From positions 16,456-80,455 of IMG/VR virus record IMGVR_UViG_3300021364_001752: a stretch of 64,000 nucleotides of DNA, one strand, 5' to 3'. Below, in pieces: positions 29,564 through 37,832 of the stretch; within the stretch, counting starts at the first letter, position 1, and each line of letters begins with the position of its first letter. The position numbers and the translations under genes are program-made. Below the pieces are notes generated by a model. It searched no databases and was not told the DNA's origin. It saw only the letters and a program-made list of their open reading frames with translations. The stretch is from a virus.

Positions 29564-31063
29564 ATGAGGGCAATCAAAAATACGTTAGGCGGAGCCATTG
29601 TCGCCTCTTTATTATCAACAACAGCAATGGCACACACAAATTCAGTTGGTTATGTTGGTGACGGTAACGGAAACATTACTGTATGGTATGGTTCATGGCA
29701 CGACGGCACAACATTTAACGAAGCAGAACTAAAAGTATTAGATTCTAATGATGCTAAAATTACACAAACACAGTTTAACTTACTGTCGCAGGATTCACCA
29801 GCAGGACTTATCTCAGGTGTAAACTACTTTGGTAGTGATGGTATACAGTTGATTGATTATGATGTAAACACGGGTGGTGGCGAGTCATACACTTGGCAAG
29901 GTGCAACATTTACACTGGCACCAGGTGACTACACATTTGTATACATTCCATTACAGGATGCAGAAAGCACACTATGTCCGGCTGGCACATCAGGATGCGG
30001 TCCAACACAAGACTGGGTTCCAATGGACGAAATTATTCGCAGTTTAAGTATTACACTTACACAAAATGATATCGATGGTGATGCTAACGCAAACGGAATC
30101 CTTGATACAACTGAAGTTGCTGTAGGTGATGCGGCGGCCGCGGCAAGTGGTCCAACAGTAGTAAGCCAGGGTTCAAGCACAGTAATTGGATATGTTGCGG
30201 CAAGCGGCGGCGTTATACAGATTGTTCAAAGAACAAGCACAACAACTATGTGGAATAATATGAGTGACGGATCTATAGATGGACTACACACAATGGCTCC
30301 TGTTACACTCGATCCGTTCGAAGGACGCATTGATCAGGTGGATCAAATGTTAAATTTAAATTTACATAGAAGCACACCTATTGCAGATGGTATTCAAAGC
30401 GGACGTATCAGTCACGAAATGGGCGACGGATATGACGCAGATACAAGAACCTATAGTTTAGGACACACTGTATTCACAGAAGAAGGTATGAGTATACAAG
30501 GTGGAATAACAAAAGGATCAACTACCTTTACAGGAAGCGATAGCACAGGATCAATGGAATCTATGATGTTGCAAGGAAGAGTAGGTAAAGCCTTAGATGA
30601 TAGAGATATTACAATAGGCGTAGGTGCGCATGTGCATAACAGCGATATTGAATATTCTAGAACAATAGGAGATTTCAGTGCTGCTGGTTCAACCAGTGCA
30701 AGTGACATCGGAGCTAACATTACTTTTGAAAAATCAACTGGTAACGTTCGTCCTTTTGTAGGATATACAATTGGAAAGCAGTCAACAGATGCTTATGATG
30801 AGACAGGAGATGCACAAGTAGCTCTATCACGTGATGCAGCAGAAGAGACTTACAACTTTGCAACAATTGGTATCAACATTGATGCAGGAATGTTTACAGC
30901 AAATTTTGCTAGAGATTTCGACGATGTAGGAACTACCAGAATAGGGCTGGGCATTGATAAGCACATAAATGATAGAATATCTATAGGTGCAAGTGCTAAT
31001 CGTTCTATGAGTGGTGACAACACAAGCACATACCTAAGTGCAGGATTTAAAATTAAATTTTAA
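29564..31063 (+). CDS. Autotransporter-like outer-membrane protein
   Basis: The product is 499 aa with a signal peptide (cleavage after STTAMA, residue 23). Residues 24-200 form a strand-rich exposed domain starting HTNSVGYVGDGNGNITVWYG. An acidic linker with DANANGILDTTEVAVG follows. The C-terminal 260 residues look like a 12-strand barrel: YSLGHTVFTEEGMSIQGGIT, then VGKALDDRDITIGVGAHVH, ending in LSAGFKIKF with a terminal Phe. A CAAGGAGAA ribosome-binding site precedes it. It is probably surface exposed and part of the same envelope module as the curli genes. Confidence 0.8.
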   Translation: MRAIKNTLGGAIVASLLSTTAMAHTNSVGYVGDGNGNITVWYGSWHDGTTFNEAELKVLDSNDAKITQTQFNLLSQDSPAGLISGVNYFGSDGIQLIDYDVNTGGGESYTWQGATFTLAPGDYTFVYIPLQDAESTLCPAGTSGCGPTQDWVPMDEIIRSLSITLTQNDIDGDANANGILDTTEVAVGDAAAAASGPTVVSQGSSTVIGYVAASGGVIQIVQRTSTTTMWNNMSDGSIDGLHTMAPVTLDPFEGRIDQVDQMLNLNLHRSTPIADGIQSGRISHEMGDGYDADTRTYSLGHTVFTEEGMSIQGGITKGSTTFTGSDSTGSMESMMLQGRVGKALDDRDITIGVGAHVHNSDIEYSRTIGDFSAAGSTSASDIGANITFEKSTGNVRPFVGYTIGKQSTDAYDETGDAQVALSRDAAEETYNFATIGINIDAGMFTANFARDFDDVGTTRIGLGIDKHINDRISIGASANRSMSGDNTSTYLSAGFKIKF

Positions 31064-31087
31064 GTGATAGTTTTATTGCCCTCATTG

Positions 31088-31095
31088 GATAAATA
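31088..31095 (+). promoter_or_regulatory. Late promoter motif GATAAATA
   Basis: GATAAATA lies 14 bp before the ATG at 31110, with a TGAGGGC ribosome-binding site. Confidence 0.5.
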
Positions 31096-31109
31096 CCTTT
31101 GAGGGCAAT

Positions 31110-31505
31110 ATGAGAATAATAATTTTATTATGTATACTGGCGGGACCAGTATGGGCTGACTCCAATCACGATAGCAAACTCTGCTTGGAGCGGTATGGGT
31201 ATTCTGTAGAAAATTTTGATAGGTTTGACTGGAACAAAGCAGCAGCATGTGCAAGTAAACTAAGACAAAAACAAAATGCAGAAGAATTAGCAGAACTAAG
31301 AGACTTTCTCAAACATAATCCAAGATACAGAGTGCCAGGACAGAGTTTAAATCGTTGCTGGGGCAAGCCACGTGAAATGCCGTTTGAAAGTGTAACAGCA
31401 AGTGCCAGTGCAGATGGCAGTTGGCATGTGGGTGTAAATTATAAAGATAAACTGCCAGCAGGATGCTATGAAAATGCTCCGTGGGATAATAGGGACTCAA
31501 AATAA
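31110..31505 (+). CDS. Small secreted protein
   Basis: The product is 131 aa with a signal peptide (cleavage after GPVWA, about residue 16). The mature part has four cysteines (KLCLERYG, AAACASKL, NRCWGKP, AGCYENAP) that could form two disulphides. There is no recognised family. It is coupled to the next small gene (TAATG). Confidence 0.65.
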   Translation: MRIIILLCILAGPVWADSNHDSKLCLERYGYSVENFDRFDWNKAAACASKLRQKQNAEELAELRDFLKHNPRYRVPGQSLNRCWGKPREMPFESVTASASADGSWHVGVNYKDKLPAGCYENAPWDNRDSK

Positions 31506-31663
31506 TGTGGAAAACATCATTAGCAATACTTTTAATCATACTAGGCGTAACTTGGTGGAGGTATGGAGAGCAAAGTCAAACATATTGGCAGAACGTAGGA
31601 CCTTCTTGGGACAAGATGTTAAACCCGAATAAATACACGGAGCAACACAATGAAGGACAATAA
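31505..31663 (+). CDS. Small membrane protein
   Basis: The product is 52 aa: MWKTSLAILLIILGVTWWRY forms one N-terminal helix, followed by a polar Trp/Gln-rich tail. The gene contains a late promoter motif for the cyclase downstream. Its function is unknown. Confidence 0.55.
   Translation: MWKTSLAILLIILGVTWWRYGEQSQTYWQNVGPSWDKMLNPNKYTEQHNEGQ
31628..31635 (+). promoter_or_regulatory. Late promoter motif AATAAATA
   Basis: AATAAATA lies within the 3' end of the small membrane protein gene, 30 bp before the cyclase start. Confidence 0.45.
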
Positions 31664-31665
31664 TA

Positions 31666-33714
31666 ATGACCAAAAAAATTCTTCTGTCACCACTGTGGAG
31701 CGTTCTGCTTTTAGGCCTCTTAGCCTACGTGATATCGCTGTCGCCCAGCTTCCTGCAGAGCATCCAACTAAGATACTTCGACCAACTTATAATCAATCAA
31801 CCAAAAGTTGAAAACAATATCTACACTGTAGACATTGACGAAGATACAATCAACGCATATGGACAATGGCCATTTCCAAGGGGCGATTATGCAATGCTTA
31901 TTGATGATCTTTATGCTAGGGGTGCAGGTTTGGTTGTGTTCAATGTTTTAATGAGTGAGCCTGATAGGTCTGGTCAGGACGATATACTTGCAGATACAAT
32001 GGAACAGTTTCCTGTTATTTTAACCATGCTAGGAGCAGCAGAAGGTAAAAATGAACCTATCAATCCAGGTGCAACCATTGTTAACAGTGACTTCTTACAC
32101 ACAATTCCCAGTGTTCCAGGCATAATTGCCAATGTGCCTGAAATTGAAAATGTAGCAGTTGGAAGTGGAATAATCAACTCATGGGCAGAAATAGACGGCG
32201 TTACTAGACGCATACCACTGGTTGTTATGGCTGATGGCACATTGTATCCTAATGTAACAATGGAAGTGTTACGTGTGTTAGCAGGTGATCCCTCGTTCCA
32301 AATCAAACTAAATGCACTAGGTGTAGACAAACTACGCATACCACAGTTTGGCTTTTTACAAACAAATCCAGATGGTGAAGTATGGATTGACTGGAGTCAA
32401 GGATATAAACGTTATAGTGCAGTAGACTTGCCAGACGACTTTGCGGGTGGTATTGTATTTGTAGGTCCAACAGCAGCTGGTGTAACACAACCTATAGCTA
32501 CTGCAATGGGCAGTGTATTTCCGCATCAAATACAAGCAGCATTGCTTGGCACAGTTTTTAACGAATCAAACATAAGCAGACATCCTGACGCAGAAGCATG
32601 GGGCGAATTAGCCGCCTTTGTTGTTGCAGGCTTGCTGTTAATCGCACTCGCCCGATGGACATATGTTGGCATAGCCTTTTACATTATGTCAGTAGGCGGC
32701 TTTATTGGAGTTAGTATATATGTATTTAATACGCAAAACATTCTTATTGATGGCGCTACTATCAGTGCTTTCCTCTTGCTCGTGGGCCTTCAACGATACG
32801 TGCTCAAGTTCATCGACGAGTTCTTGCAAAAGCAAGCCATTAAAAAACAATTCGAAGGATACGCCAGCCCAGCAGTTGTTAAATTACTACAACAATCTCC
32901 AGAGCTTGTTAAGCAGGGTATAAAGAAAGATGTAAGCATCGTGTTCTCAGACTTACGTGGCTTTACACCATTAGGTGAAAGTTTTGGTGATGATGTGCAA
33001 GGACTTACAAGAATAATGAATGGCTATATGGATGCCATTACACAACCTGTGCTAGACGCAGACGGGATGATTATAAAATATATTGGTGATGCAAGTATGC
33101 ATATACACAACGCACCTATAGACGATGCTAACCACGCTAGAACAGCAGTGCAGTGTGGCTTAGACATGTTAAGAGCAGTGGAGAAATTCAATGACGAAGT
33201 TATTATTCCAGAAGGTCGCCCTCCTGTTGGGATGGGTGCTGGGATTAATACTGGCCTTGGCTACATTGGCGAAATGGGCAGTAGTAAGCGGCATAGTTAC
33301 GATGTGCTTGGAGACGCCGTCTCAACGGCTGCTAGGGTTGAATCTAAATGTAAAGAATACGGTTGTTTGTTATTGGTGGGAGAAGCCACCTATGAAGCAA
33401 CTAAGGATGATTTCTTCTATTTAAAAATTGACGACTTGCAAGTTAAAGGCAAAAGTGTAGGATTAGGCATTTATACAGTTTTAGACGACACAAAGGCACA
33501 CTTTACAGTTAGCAAAAAGTATCACGATCAAATGCACAAACAATATAGAGATCAAGACTTTGACGGTGCTATAGAAACAATAAAGAAAATATACAGTGGA
33601 TTTGATGGCAGGATGCAAGGGTATTATGATATGTGGATAGAACGTTGTGAGTATATGAAGAAGCAAGAATTGCCTTCAAATTGGAATGGCACATTTATAG
33701 CAACGTCTAAATAG
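31666..33714 (+). CDS. CHASE2-domain class III adenylate cyclase
   Basis: The product is 682 aa. An N-terminal membrane helix (WSVLLLGLLAYVISLS) precedes a periplasmic CHASE2 sensor domain with YFDQLIINQPKVENNIYTVD and EDTINAYGQWPFPRGDYAML. Then come about three membrane helices (residues 305-375) and a class III cyclase domain. Metal-binding Asp is in FSDLRGFTPLGE; the substrate-specifying Lys and second Asp are in IIKYIGDASM. VLGDAVSTAARVES has the conserved Arg, but Ser replaces the usual transition-state Asn. It would make cAMP in response to an envelope signal. Reduced activity is possible because of the Asn to Ser change. Its length is normal for the family, so it is not truncated. Confidence 0.93.
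   Translation: MTKKILLSPLWSVLLLGLLAYVISLSPSFLQSIQLRYFDQLIINQPKVENNIYTVDIDEDTINAYGQWPFPRGDYAMLIDDLYARGAGLVVFNVLMSEPDRSGQDDILADTMEQFPVILTMLGAAEGKNEPINPGATIVNSDFLHTIPSVPGIIANVPEIENVAVGSGIINSWAEIDGVTRRIPLVVMADGTLYPNVTMEVLRVLAGDPSFQIKLNALGVDKLRIPQFGFLQTNPDGEVWIDWSQGYKRYSAVDLPDDFAGGIVFVGPTAAGVTQPIATAMGSVFPHQIQAALLGTVFNESNISRHPDAEAWGELAAFVVAGLLLIALARWTYVGIAFYIMSVGGFIGVSIYVFNTQNILIDGATISAFLLLVGLQRYVLKFIDEFLQKQAIKKQFEGYASPAVVKLLQQSPELVKQGIKKDVSIVFSDLRGFTPLGESFGDDVQGLTRIMNGYMDAITQPVLDADGMIIKYIGDASMHIHNAPIDDANHARTAVQCGLDMLRAVEKFNDEVIIPEGRPPVGMGAGINTGLGYIGEMGSSKRHSYDVLGDAVSTAARVESKCKEYGCLLLVGEATYEATKDDFFYLKIDDLQVKGKSVGLGIYTVLDDTKAHFTVSKKYHDQMHKQYRDQDFDGAIETIKKIYSGFDGRMQGYYDMWIERCEYMKKQELPSNWNGTFIATSK
33707..33713 (+). 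promoter_or_regulatory. Late promoter motif CTAAATA, 5 bases before a start codon
   Basis: CTAAATA overlaps the cyclase stop and is followed by GTATT and the ATG at 33719. No ribosome-binding site is seen. Confidence 0.4.
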
Positions 33715-33718
33715 TATT

Positions 33719-34363
33719 ATGCTGAACTACATAAGAAATTTATTCGGTAATCATACCGAAGAAAAACGCACTACAGATGATATAAATGTTATATGGCTAC
33801 ATGGCGCAAATCAGTCAAGTCTAAGTTTCAAATATCTACAAACCAAAACACAATTTTCAAATGAAATATTGCCTAACTATAGCAGTATGAATCGCTTCTA
33901 TGATAATCTTGAAATGATTGCAGATTCATGCCAAGGCAAAGGTCCTCATTTTGTTATAGGTCATTCTATGGGCGGTCTATATGCACTGCATTTAACTAGA
34001 TATGTTAGGGTAATTGGAGGAGTAAGCATAGGAACTCCCTTTGCAGGCAGTAGCACAGCAGATTGGGCAAAATATATAGTGCCAAACTATCAATTGTTTA
34101 GAGACATAGGACGTAAAAGCGACCCTGTAAAAGAATCACAACAAATAGAATTAGAAATACCTTGGACTCAGATAGTAAGCACTCACGGAAGCGTTCCTTA
34201 TCACGGTGGACCAAATGATGGTGTAGTGACAATTGCTAGCATGAAGTATAGAAAAGATATGAAAATTATTGAAGTTCCACATACACACCATGAAGTTATG
34301 GTTAGTGATAAAGTAGGCGAAATAATTTTAGATTCTTACAACGCTATTGTAAATCCTTCTTGA
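33719..34363 (+). CDS. Alpha/beta hydrolase (lipase/esterase-like)
   Basis: The product is 214 aa. VIWLHGANQSSLSF forms the oxyanion-hole strand. GHSMGGLYAL is the nucleophile elbow with the catalytic Ser. A GGVSIGTPFAGS segment is typical of lipases, the acid is probably in GGPNDGVVTIAS, and His in PHTHHEVM. There is no signal peptide. It could hydrolyse a lipid or ester late in infection, perhaps to weaken membranes; the substrate is unknown. It converges with the minus-strand gene, overlapping by 20 bases. Confidence 0.87.
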   Translation: MLNYIRNLFGNHTEEKRTTDDINVIWLHGANQSSLSFKYLQTKTQFSNEILPNYSSMNRFYDNLEMIADSCQGKGPHFVIGHSMGGLYALHLTRYVRVIGGVSIGTPFAGSSTADWAKYIVPNYQLFRDIGRKSDPVKESQQIELEIPWTQIVSTHGSVPYHGGPNDGVVTIASMKYRKDMKIIEVPHTHHEVMVSDKVGEIILDSYNAIVNPS

Positions 34364-34742
34364 TTTCTTTTAGATCGTCTTTGCTAAAACTTTCTTTATT
34401 TAAATCTGGCTTAGGCTTTGGTGCTTCCTCTATGCCTGTGCTGTTGAAAACTTCGCTAGTGCTTTGGTAACGAGCAACAATATCATTTAGTTCGTCCTGT
34501 CTTTCTTTGTCTAACATGGCACGATGTTCTAGAACCATACTTAGTTTACTATTAAGTCTAATCATATCATTGTCAAGCATACGAATACGATCAACAAGTT
34601 TTATTAATGTTCCCATTGTTTCACCTAGCACAGGATCAATGGTTTCAGTTACCCATTTCCATATAAAGAATATAAAATACCCCATACCCATTGCGGCAAT
34701 AATAGGAAATCCGTATTCTGCTACTGCTGCTCCGATATCCAT
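34344..34742 (-). CDS. Membrane-anchored coiled-coil protein 1
   Basis: The product is 132 aa. It has one N-terminal hydrophobic helix (GFPIIAAMGMGYFIFFIWKW), a coiled coil (about residues 40-95, DRIRMLDNDMIRLNSKLSMV) and an acidic/lysine-rich tail. The neighbour at 34743-35021 has the same plan and start (MDFLSLVGDVGFPIAGALAA), so they are tandem relatives. The plan resembles small BhlA-type phage holins, but this is only a resemblance. Confidence 0.65.
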   Translation of the reverse strand: MDIGAAVAEYGFPIIAAMGMGYFIFFIWKWVTETIDPVLGETMGTLIKLVDRIRMLDNDMIRLNSKLSMVLEHRAMLDKERQDELNDIVARYQSTSEVFNSTGIEEAPKPKPDLNKESFSKDDLKEIKKDLQ

Positions 34743-35021
34743 TTAGTCTCTCCTAGCATCATTTTTGCCTTCGTTGGCTGCAATACGGTCTATATTTGGT
34801 TTTACATTGAGTGCGTAACTAAGTAGTGCATCTATCTTAACAAGGTCATTGTTCATCGTTTGAACACGGTTGTCCAATTGACCAATGATGTTCTTAAGAG
34901 TCGTTACACTACCTGTTACACCAGCTAATATGAATTTTAGTGTGAGAAATACAAAGCCACCTGCGGCTAATGCTCCAGCTATTGGAAACCCTACATCGCC
35001 CACTAAACTTAAAAAATCCAT
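34743..35021 (-). CDS. Membrane-anchored coiled-coil protein 2
   Basis: The product is 92 aa. The N-terminal helix VGFPIAGALAAGGFVFLTLK is followed by a coiled coil, LKNIIGQLDNRVQTMNNDLV. Its stop directly abuts the start of the 132-aa neighbour, so they are probably made as a pair. The start has a CAGGAGGGC ribosome-binding site and an upstream late promoter motif. Holin or membrane scaffold are the possibilities. Confidence 0.65.
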   Translation of the reverse strand: MDFLSLVGDVGFPIAGALAAGGFVFLTLKFILAGVTGSVTTLKNIIGQLDNRVQTMNNDLVKIDALLSYALNVKPNIDRIAANEGKNDARRD

Positions 35022-35059
35022 TTGCCCTCCTGGTAGAACGCCCTCACGCTCTGCACTTG

Positions 35060-35066
35060 TATTTAG
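35060..35066 (-). promoter_or_regulatory. Late promoter motif CTAAATA (minus strand)
   Basis: CTAAATA on the minus strand lies 38 bases upstream of the start at 35021. It is back-to-back with the plus-strand sigma70-like promoter at 35070. Confidence 0.5.
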
Positions 35067-35069
35067 TAG

Positions 35070-35097
35070 TTGACAACCGTAAATGATATGTTATACT
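35070..35097 (+). promoter_or_regulatory. Sigma70-like promoter
   Basis: TTGACA (35070-35075), a 16-bp spacer and TATACT (35092-35097) drive the run of small early-type genes from 35116. An AAAGGAG ribosome-binding site follows. Confidence 0.7.
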
Positions 35098-35115
35098 ACA
35101 ACAAAGGAGTAAAAA

Positions 35116-35841
35116 ATGGCTACTAAAGAAGAAAAGCAAGAAACGGTTGATGTTCTAAAAGGTCCGCGATACTATCGTATCTATTTGAATGGATATGGTG
35201 GCGAAGCAGCATACATCAACATTTCAAAAGAAGCATATGAATTTTGGAAAGATGTTACTGAAGAAAATGGCGACAGCGATCTTGTAAATTATATGGTAGA
35301 AGCAGAGAACGGCGATTTAGATGATCTAGAAGTTATCGTTCCGCCTGAAGCAATGTTTATGCAGGAAGAAGACGATGGGGAAGTATATGCTTATCCTTGG
35401 TATGAATCACCACATGAATTTGTGCATCAATACGGTGTAGAATATGGTAGTGCTAGGCTTGTAGTTGAGGAAGTTGATTCAGATGACTATATGAGCAAAA
35501 CAATTGCAGATGTAATTGATGGCGAAGATCTACAAGAGTATATGGACAATGTAATGGAGAAAAACAATTACGAATTTGATCTAGTTGAAGCAGATGAGGA
35601 CTTTGGCGAAGAAGGCGATTATGTTGTTCAATTCTACAGTAGTGAAAAAGGCTGCTTTTTTGATGGCATCATCGACACTCACGGCGAGTTTGATCCTACA
35701 AAATTAAAAGTCATTTATACAGAATATCCTAATGGCGAAGATGTTGTAACCAGTATTGAATACGACGGTGTTGAGATTGATAATCAAGGTGGCGATACAA
35801 ACGGCAAAGGATATTCAGCTCACCTTTGGAAAAATGTATAA
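35116..35841 (+). CDS. Acidic hypothetical protein
   Basis: The product is 241 aa, very acidic (EEDDGEVYAYPW, VDSDDYMSKTIADVIDGEDL), soluble, and mixed alpha/beta. No catalytic motif is visible. The high negative charge is like that of DNA mimics or phage anti-restriction proteins, but many marine phage proteins are acidic, so this is not specific. It is the first gene of an early-type operon. Confidence 0.75.
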   Translation: MATKEEKQETVDVLKGPRYYRIYLNGYGGEAAYINISKEAYEFWKDVTEENGDSDLVNYMVEAENGDLDDLEVIVPPEAMFMQEEDDGEVYAYPWYESPHEFVHQYGVEYGSARLVVEEVDSDDYMSKTIADVIDGEDLQEYMDNVMEKNNYEFDLVEADEDFGEEGDYVVQFYSSEKGCFFDGIIDTHGEFDPTKLKVIYTEYPNGEDVVTSIEYDGVEIDNQGGDTNGKGYSAHLWKNV

Positions 35842-35878
35842 AATATTTTGCTAAATTATATATAACCAGGAGTTGTAT

Positions 35879-36109
35879 ATGATTTGGGTAGATTATATTG
35901 TAGAAAGTGCTGGAGGTAAAGGCCAAGCATTTCGTGTAAAAGGTGATTGGGAAGGTGAAGTTATGGGTGTCGGTAAAGATGGCACTCCTAAAGATAGCTG
36001 GTTATACAAACCAGGAGATGTGTTTATTGTGAATGAACACGGATGGCTGGTAAAAACAGACGAAGTAAATATGCTGTTAACAAAGTATGAACAAGGAAAG
36101 AAAAAATGA
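35879..36109 (+). CDS. Hypothetical protein
   Basis: The product is 76 aa. The ATG at 35879 follows a CCAGGAG ribosome-binding site better than the TTG at 35873. It is strand-rich with a basic C-terminus (LLTKYEQGKKK). It overlaps the next gene by 4 bases. No family is recognised. Confidence 0.65.
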   Translation: MIWVDYIVESAGGKGQAFRVKGDWEGEVMGVGKDGTPKDSWLYKPGDVFIVNEHGWLVKTDEVNMLLTKYEQGKKK

Positions 36110-36297
36110 TTGTGGTAGGATACAGATCAACTGCAAATTTTATAGAAGCAACCAATGTGATTAGAAAGCACACAGAATTTAGTCTAAATGATACGAAAAC
36201 TATCATTGAAAACATTAAATCAGGTAAGGGTGTAAAGCTGCCCGATGACTTTGTGCTTAGAGCAGACTTAGAAGACCTTGATTTTTTGGTGCAGTAG
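36106..36297 (+). CDS. Small protein resembling the ribosomal L7/L12 C-terminal domain
   Basis: The product is 63 aa. ATNVIRKHTEFSLNDTKTII parallels the L7/L12 C-terminal helix with K.IRE.TGL.L.EAK..V, and DLEDLDFLVQ gives a last helix/strand. The L7/L12 domain recruits translation factors. The gene lies two genes before a phage IF-1, which makes a translation role attractive, but the similarity is weak and short. Confidence 0.5.
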   Translation: MIVVGYRSTANFIEATNVIRKHTEFSLNDTKTIIENIKSGKGVKLPDDFVLRADLEDLDFLVQ

Positions 36298-36298
36298 C

Positions 36299-36490
36299 AT
36301 GGTAAATAATACTTACACATACAAAGTTGAAGAAATATTTGAAGATATCCCTGGAGATCCAGATAATGTTAATATGAACATTCCTAATGAGATTATGGAA
36401 TCTCAAGGCTGGAAAGAAGGGGATATTTTAAAAATTAAAATAGAAGAAGGATTAATAACAATAGTGAAAGCAAATAATGGCGAAGAGTGA
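36299..36490 (+). CDS. AbrB/MazE-like small DNA-binding protein
   Basis: The product is 63 aa, starting at 36299 just after the previous stop; an earlier in-frame start at 36278 overlaps it. The half [20 protein letters not shown] matches the SpoVT/AbrB swapped-hairpin pattern (P..(I/L)....GW..GD.(L/I)). Such proteins are transcription regulators or antitoxins; no toxin is adjacent. The stop overlaps the IF-1 start. Confidence 0.6.
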   Translation: MVNNTYTYKVEEIFEDIPGDPDNVNMNIPNEIMESQGWKEGDILKIKIEEGLITIVKANNGEE

Positions 36491-36695
36491 AGACCTGCTC
36501 GAGTTTGAAGGCGATATAATAGAAGTGTTGCCTAATCAAATGTTTAAGGTCAAACTGGATAACGAACATGTAGTCACATGTTATACCGGCGGAAAGATGC
36601 GCCAGTTTAAGATAAGACTAGTAGCAGGCGACAGGGTGCGCATAGAAATGACGCCTTATGATTTAGAAAAAGGCCGTATAGTTCGTAGATTATAG
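36477..36695 (+). CDS. infA: Translation initiation factor IF-1
   Basis: This 72-residue S1/OB-fold protein has the full IF-1 pattern: [20 protein letters not shown], then [40 protein letters not shown] and VRRL. IF-1 binds the 30S A site and helps IF-2 and IF-3 choose the start codon. A phage copy, with bS21 also encoded here, suggests control of initiation during infection. It overlaps the upstream gene by 14 bases. A promoter begins at its stop codon. Confidence 0.95.
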   Translation: MAKSEDLLEFEGDIIEVLPNQMFKVKLDNEHVVTCYTGGKMRQFKIRLVAGDRVRIEMTPYDLEKGRIVRRL

Positions 36696-36724
36696 TTGAC
36701 AGCCATTTTGCCTTGTGCTATAAA
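36696..36724 (+). promoter_or_regulatory. Sigma70-like promoter
   Basis: TTGACA (36696-36701), a 17-bp spacer and TATAAA (36719-36724), starting one base after the infA stop. Confidence 0.7.
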
Positions 36725-36745
36725 ATAGTATACACGGAGGGTAAC

Positions 36746-37048
36746 ATGGCGTTATTAGAATTAGCAAGTTTTGAAATGATTGAAGAGCATGACATACTGG
36801 GTAAACAACAGTGTGTGCTTGCGTTTGGCGATGAATATGAACTCAGCATTATTTCTGGCGAAGGAGCATACAGCACCAAAGATGCTCCATATGAAATTGG
36901 TGTTTTCAAAAACGGTGACTTTGTGCATATGCCTGGTATTACAGATGATGGTGATACTGTAAAAGGTTACCTTACCGAAACTGAAGTCAACGGTATAATC
37001 AAAAAAATGTTTTTGGTTAGCGGCTTCAAAAATCCGGTGCAAGTATGA
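36746..37048 (+). CDS. Hypothetical protein
   Basis: The product is 100 aa. The ATG at 36746 has an ACGGAGGG ribosome-binding site; an in-frame start at 36713 lies inside the promoter. The protein is strand-rich with one cysteine. It overlaps the GIY-YIG gene by 4 bases. No family is recognised. Confidence 0.65.
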   Translation: MALLELASFEMIEEHDILGKQQCVLAFGDEYELSIISGEGAYSTKDAPYEIGVFKNGDFVHMPGITDDGDTVKGYLTETEVNGIIKKMFLVSGFKNPVQV

Positions 37049-37437
37049 AAGACAAAATAAAAGAAAGCATTAATAAGATTGTTACCCTATATGATATATG
37101 GGGCAATATACAATTTGATCAATGGAGTTCTAAACCCAACATTGAAAATAAAAGAGCACGTGGTGTCTACGTTATCTATGATAATGAACGTGTTTATTAT
37201 GTCGGAAAGGGATTTATACGAGATCGTCAAGACAAACACAAAGAAAAGTTTTTAGGCGAATTCCGTAATGCAAGAGACACTAGAGGTTTTAAAGCCTTTA
37301 GAGACAAATTTGGCATTTTAGACTTGACACAGCTGGATTTCTGCTATATAACTTTAGATGAGGAAACAGCAATAGGTGCTGTTGAAACAGGGCTAATTCA
37401 CTTACTTCAGCCTTTAGCAAATGATGAGACACAATGA
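37045..37437 (+). CDS. GIY-YIG nuclease
   Basis: The product is 130 aa. The GIY-YIG core reads GVYVIYDNERVYYVGKG (GVY ... YVG), followed by the conserved Arg in RDRQDKHKEKF. The catalytic Glu lies in AVETGLIHLLQP. There is no extra DNA-binding domain, so it is a minimal form. It may be a homing enzyme or act in host DNA breakdown or repair. It is in an operon with overlaps at both ends. Confidence 0.85.
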   Translation: MKDKIKESINKIVTLYDIWGNIQFDQWSSKPNIENKRARGVYVIYDNERVYYVGKGFIRDRQDKHKEKFLGEFRNARDTRGFKAFRDKFGILDLTQLDFCYITLDEETAIGAVETGLIHLLQPLANDETQ

Positions 37438-37832
37438 TTTATGTAGAGGGCGGCACAAAGTCACAAAAGACATATGCATACAGCATGGCAGACTTTGTAT
37501 GCAATAAATTTAATATCGATGCAGATATAGAAATCTACTTTCGCAGCATGACTAATGATAGGAGTTTAGGTGGGTGTGTTCAAGTAGATCAGCATGAATA
37601 TGAGATTGATATTAAGCGTGGTATGAAACTGCGTGATATGCTTACAACACTTGCGCATGAACTGGTTCATGTTAAACAATATGAAGCAGGCGAACTTGAT
37701 CACGATGCAGAACGTGATATTGAATACTGGGACAAGCCCAGTGAAATCGAAGCACATGGACGTGAAGTTGGACTGTTTGTTCGGTGGGCAGAACAGCACA
37801 ATCACGCACACAAAAAATGGACTCAGGTATAA
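37434..37832 (+). CDS. SprT-like zinc metalloprotease-type protein
   Basis: The product is 132 aa. A zincin motif HELVHVKQYE (H-E-x-x-H) is at about residues 71-80, and a later acidic/histidine segment, EIEAHGREVG, could supply the third ligand. Small phage SprT-like proteins of this size exist. A target cannot be named. It overlaps both neighbours by 1-4 bases. Confidence 0.75.
   Translation: MIYVEGGTKSQKTYAYSMADFVCNKFNIDADIEIYFRSMTNDRSLGGCVQVDQHEYEIDIKRGMKLRDMLTTLAHELVHVKQYEAGELDHDAERDIEYWDKPSEIEAHGREVGLFVRWAEQHNHAHKKWTQV

Noticed and set aside
34743-34746. Short plus-strand frame 34507-34746 between the two coiled-coil genes
   Set aside because: It is antisense to the 132-aa membrane protein gene, with low-complexity composition and no start signal.
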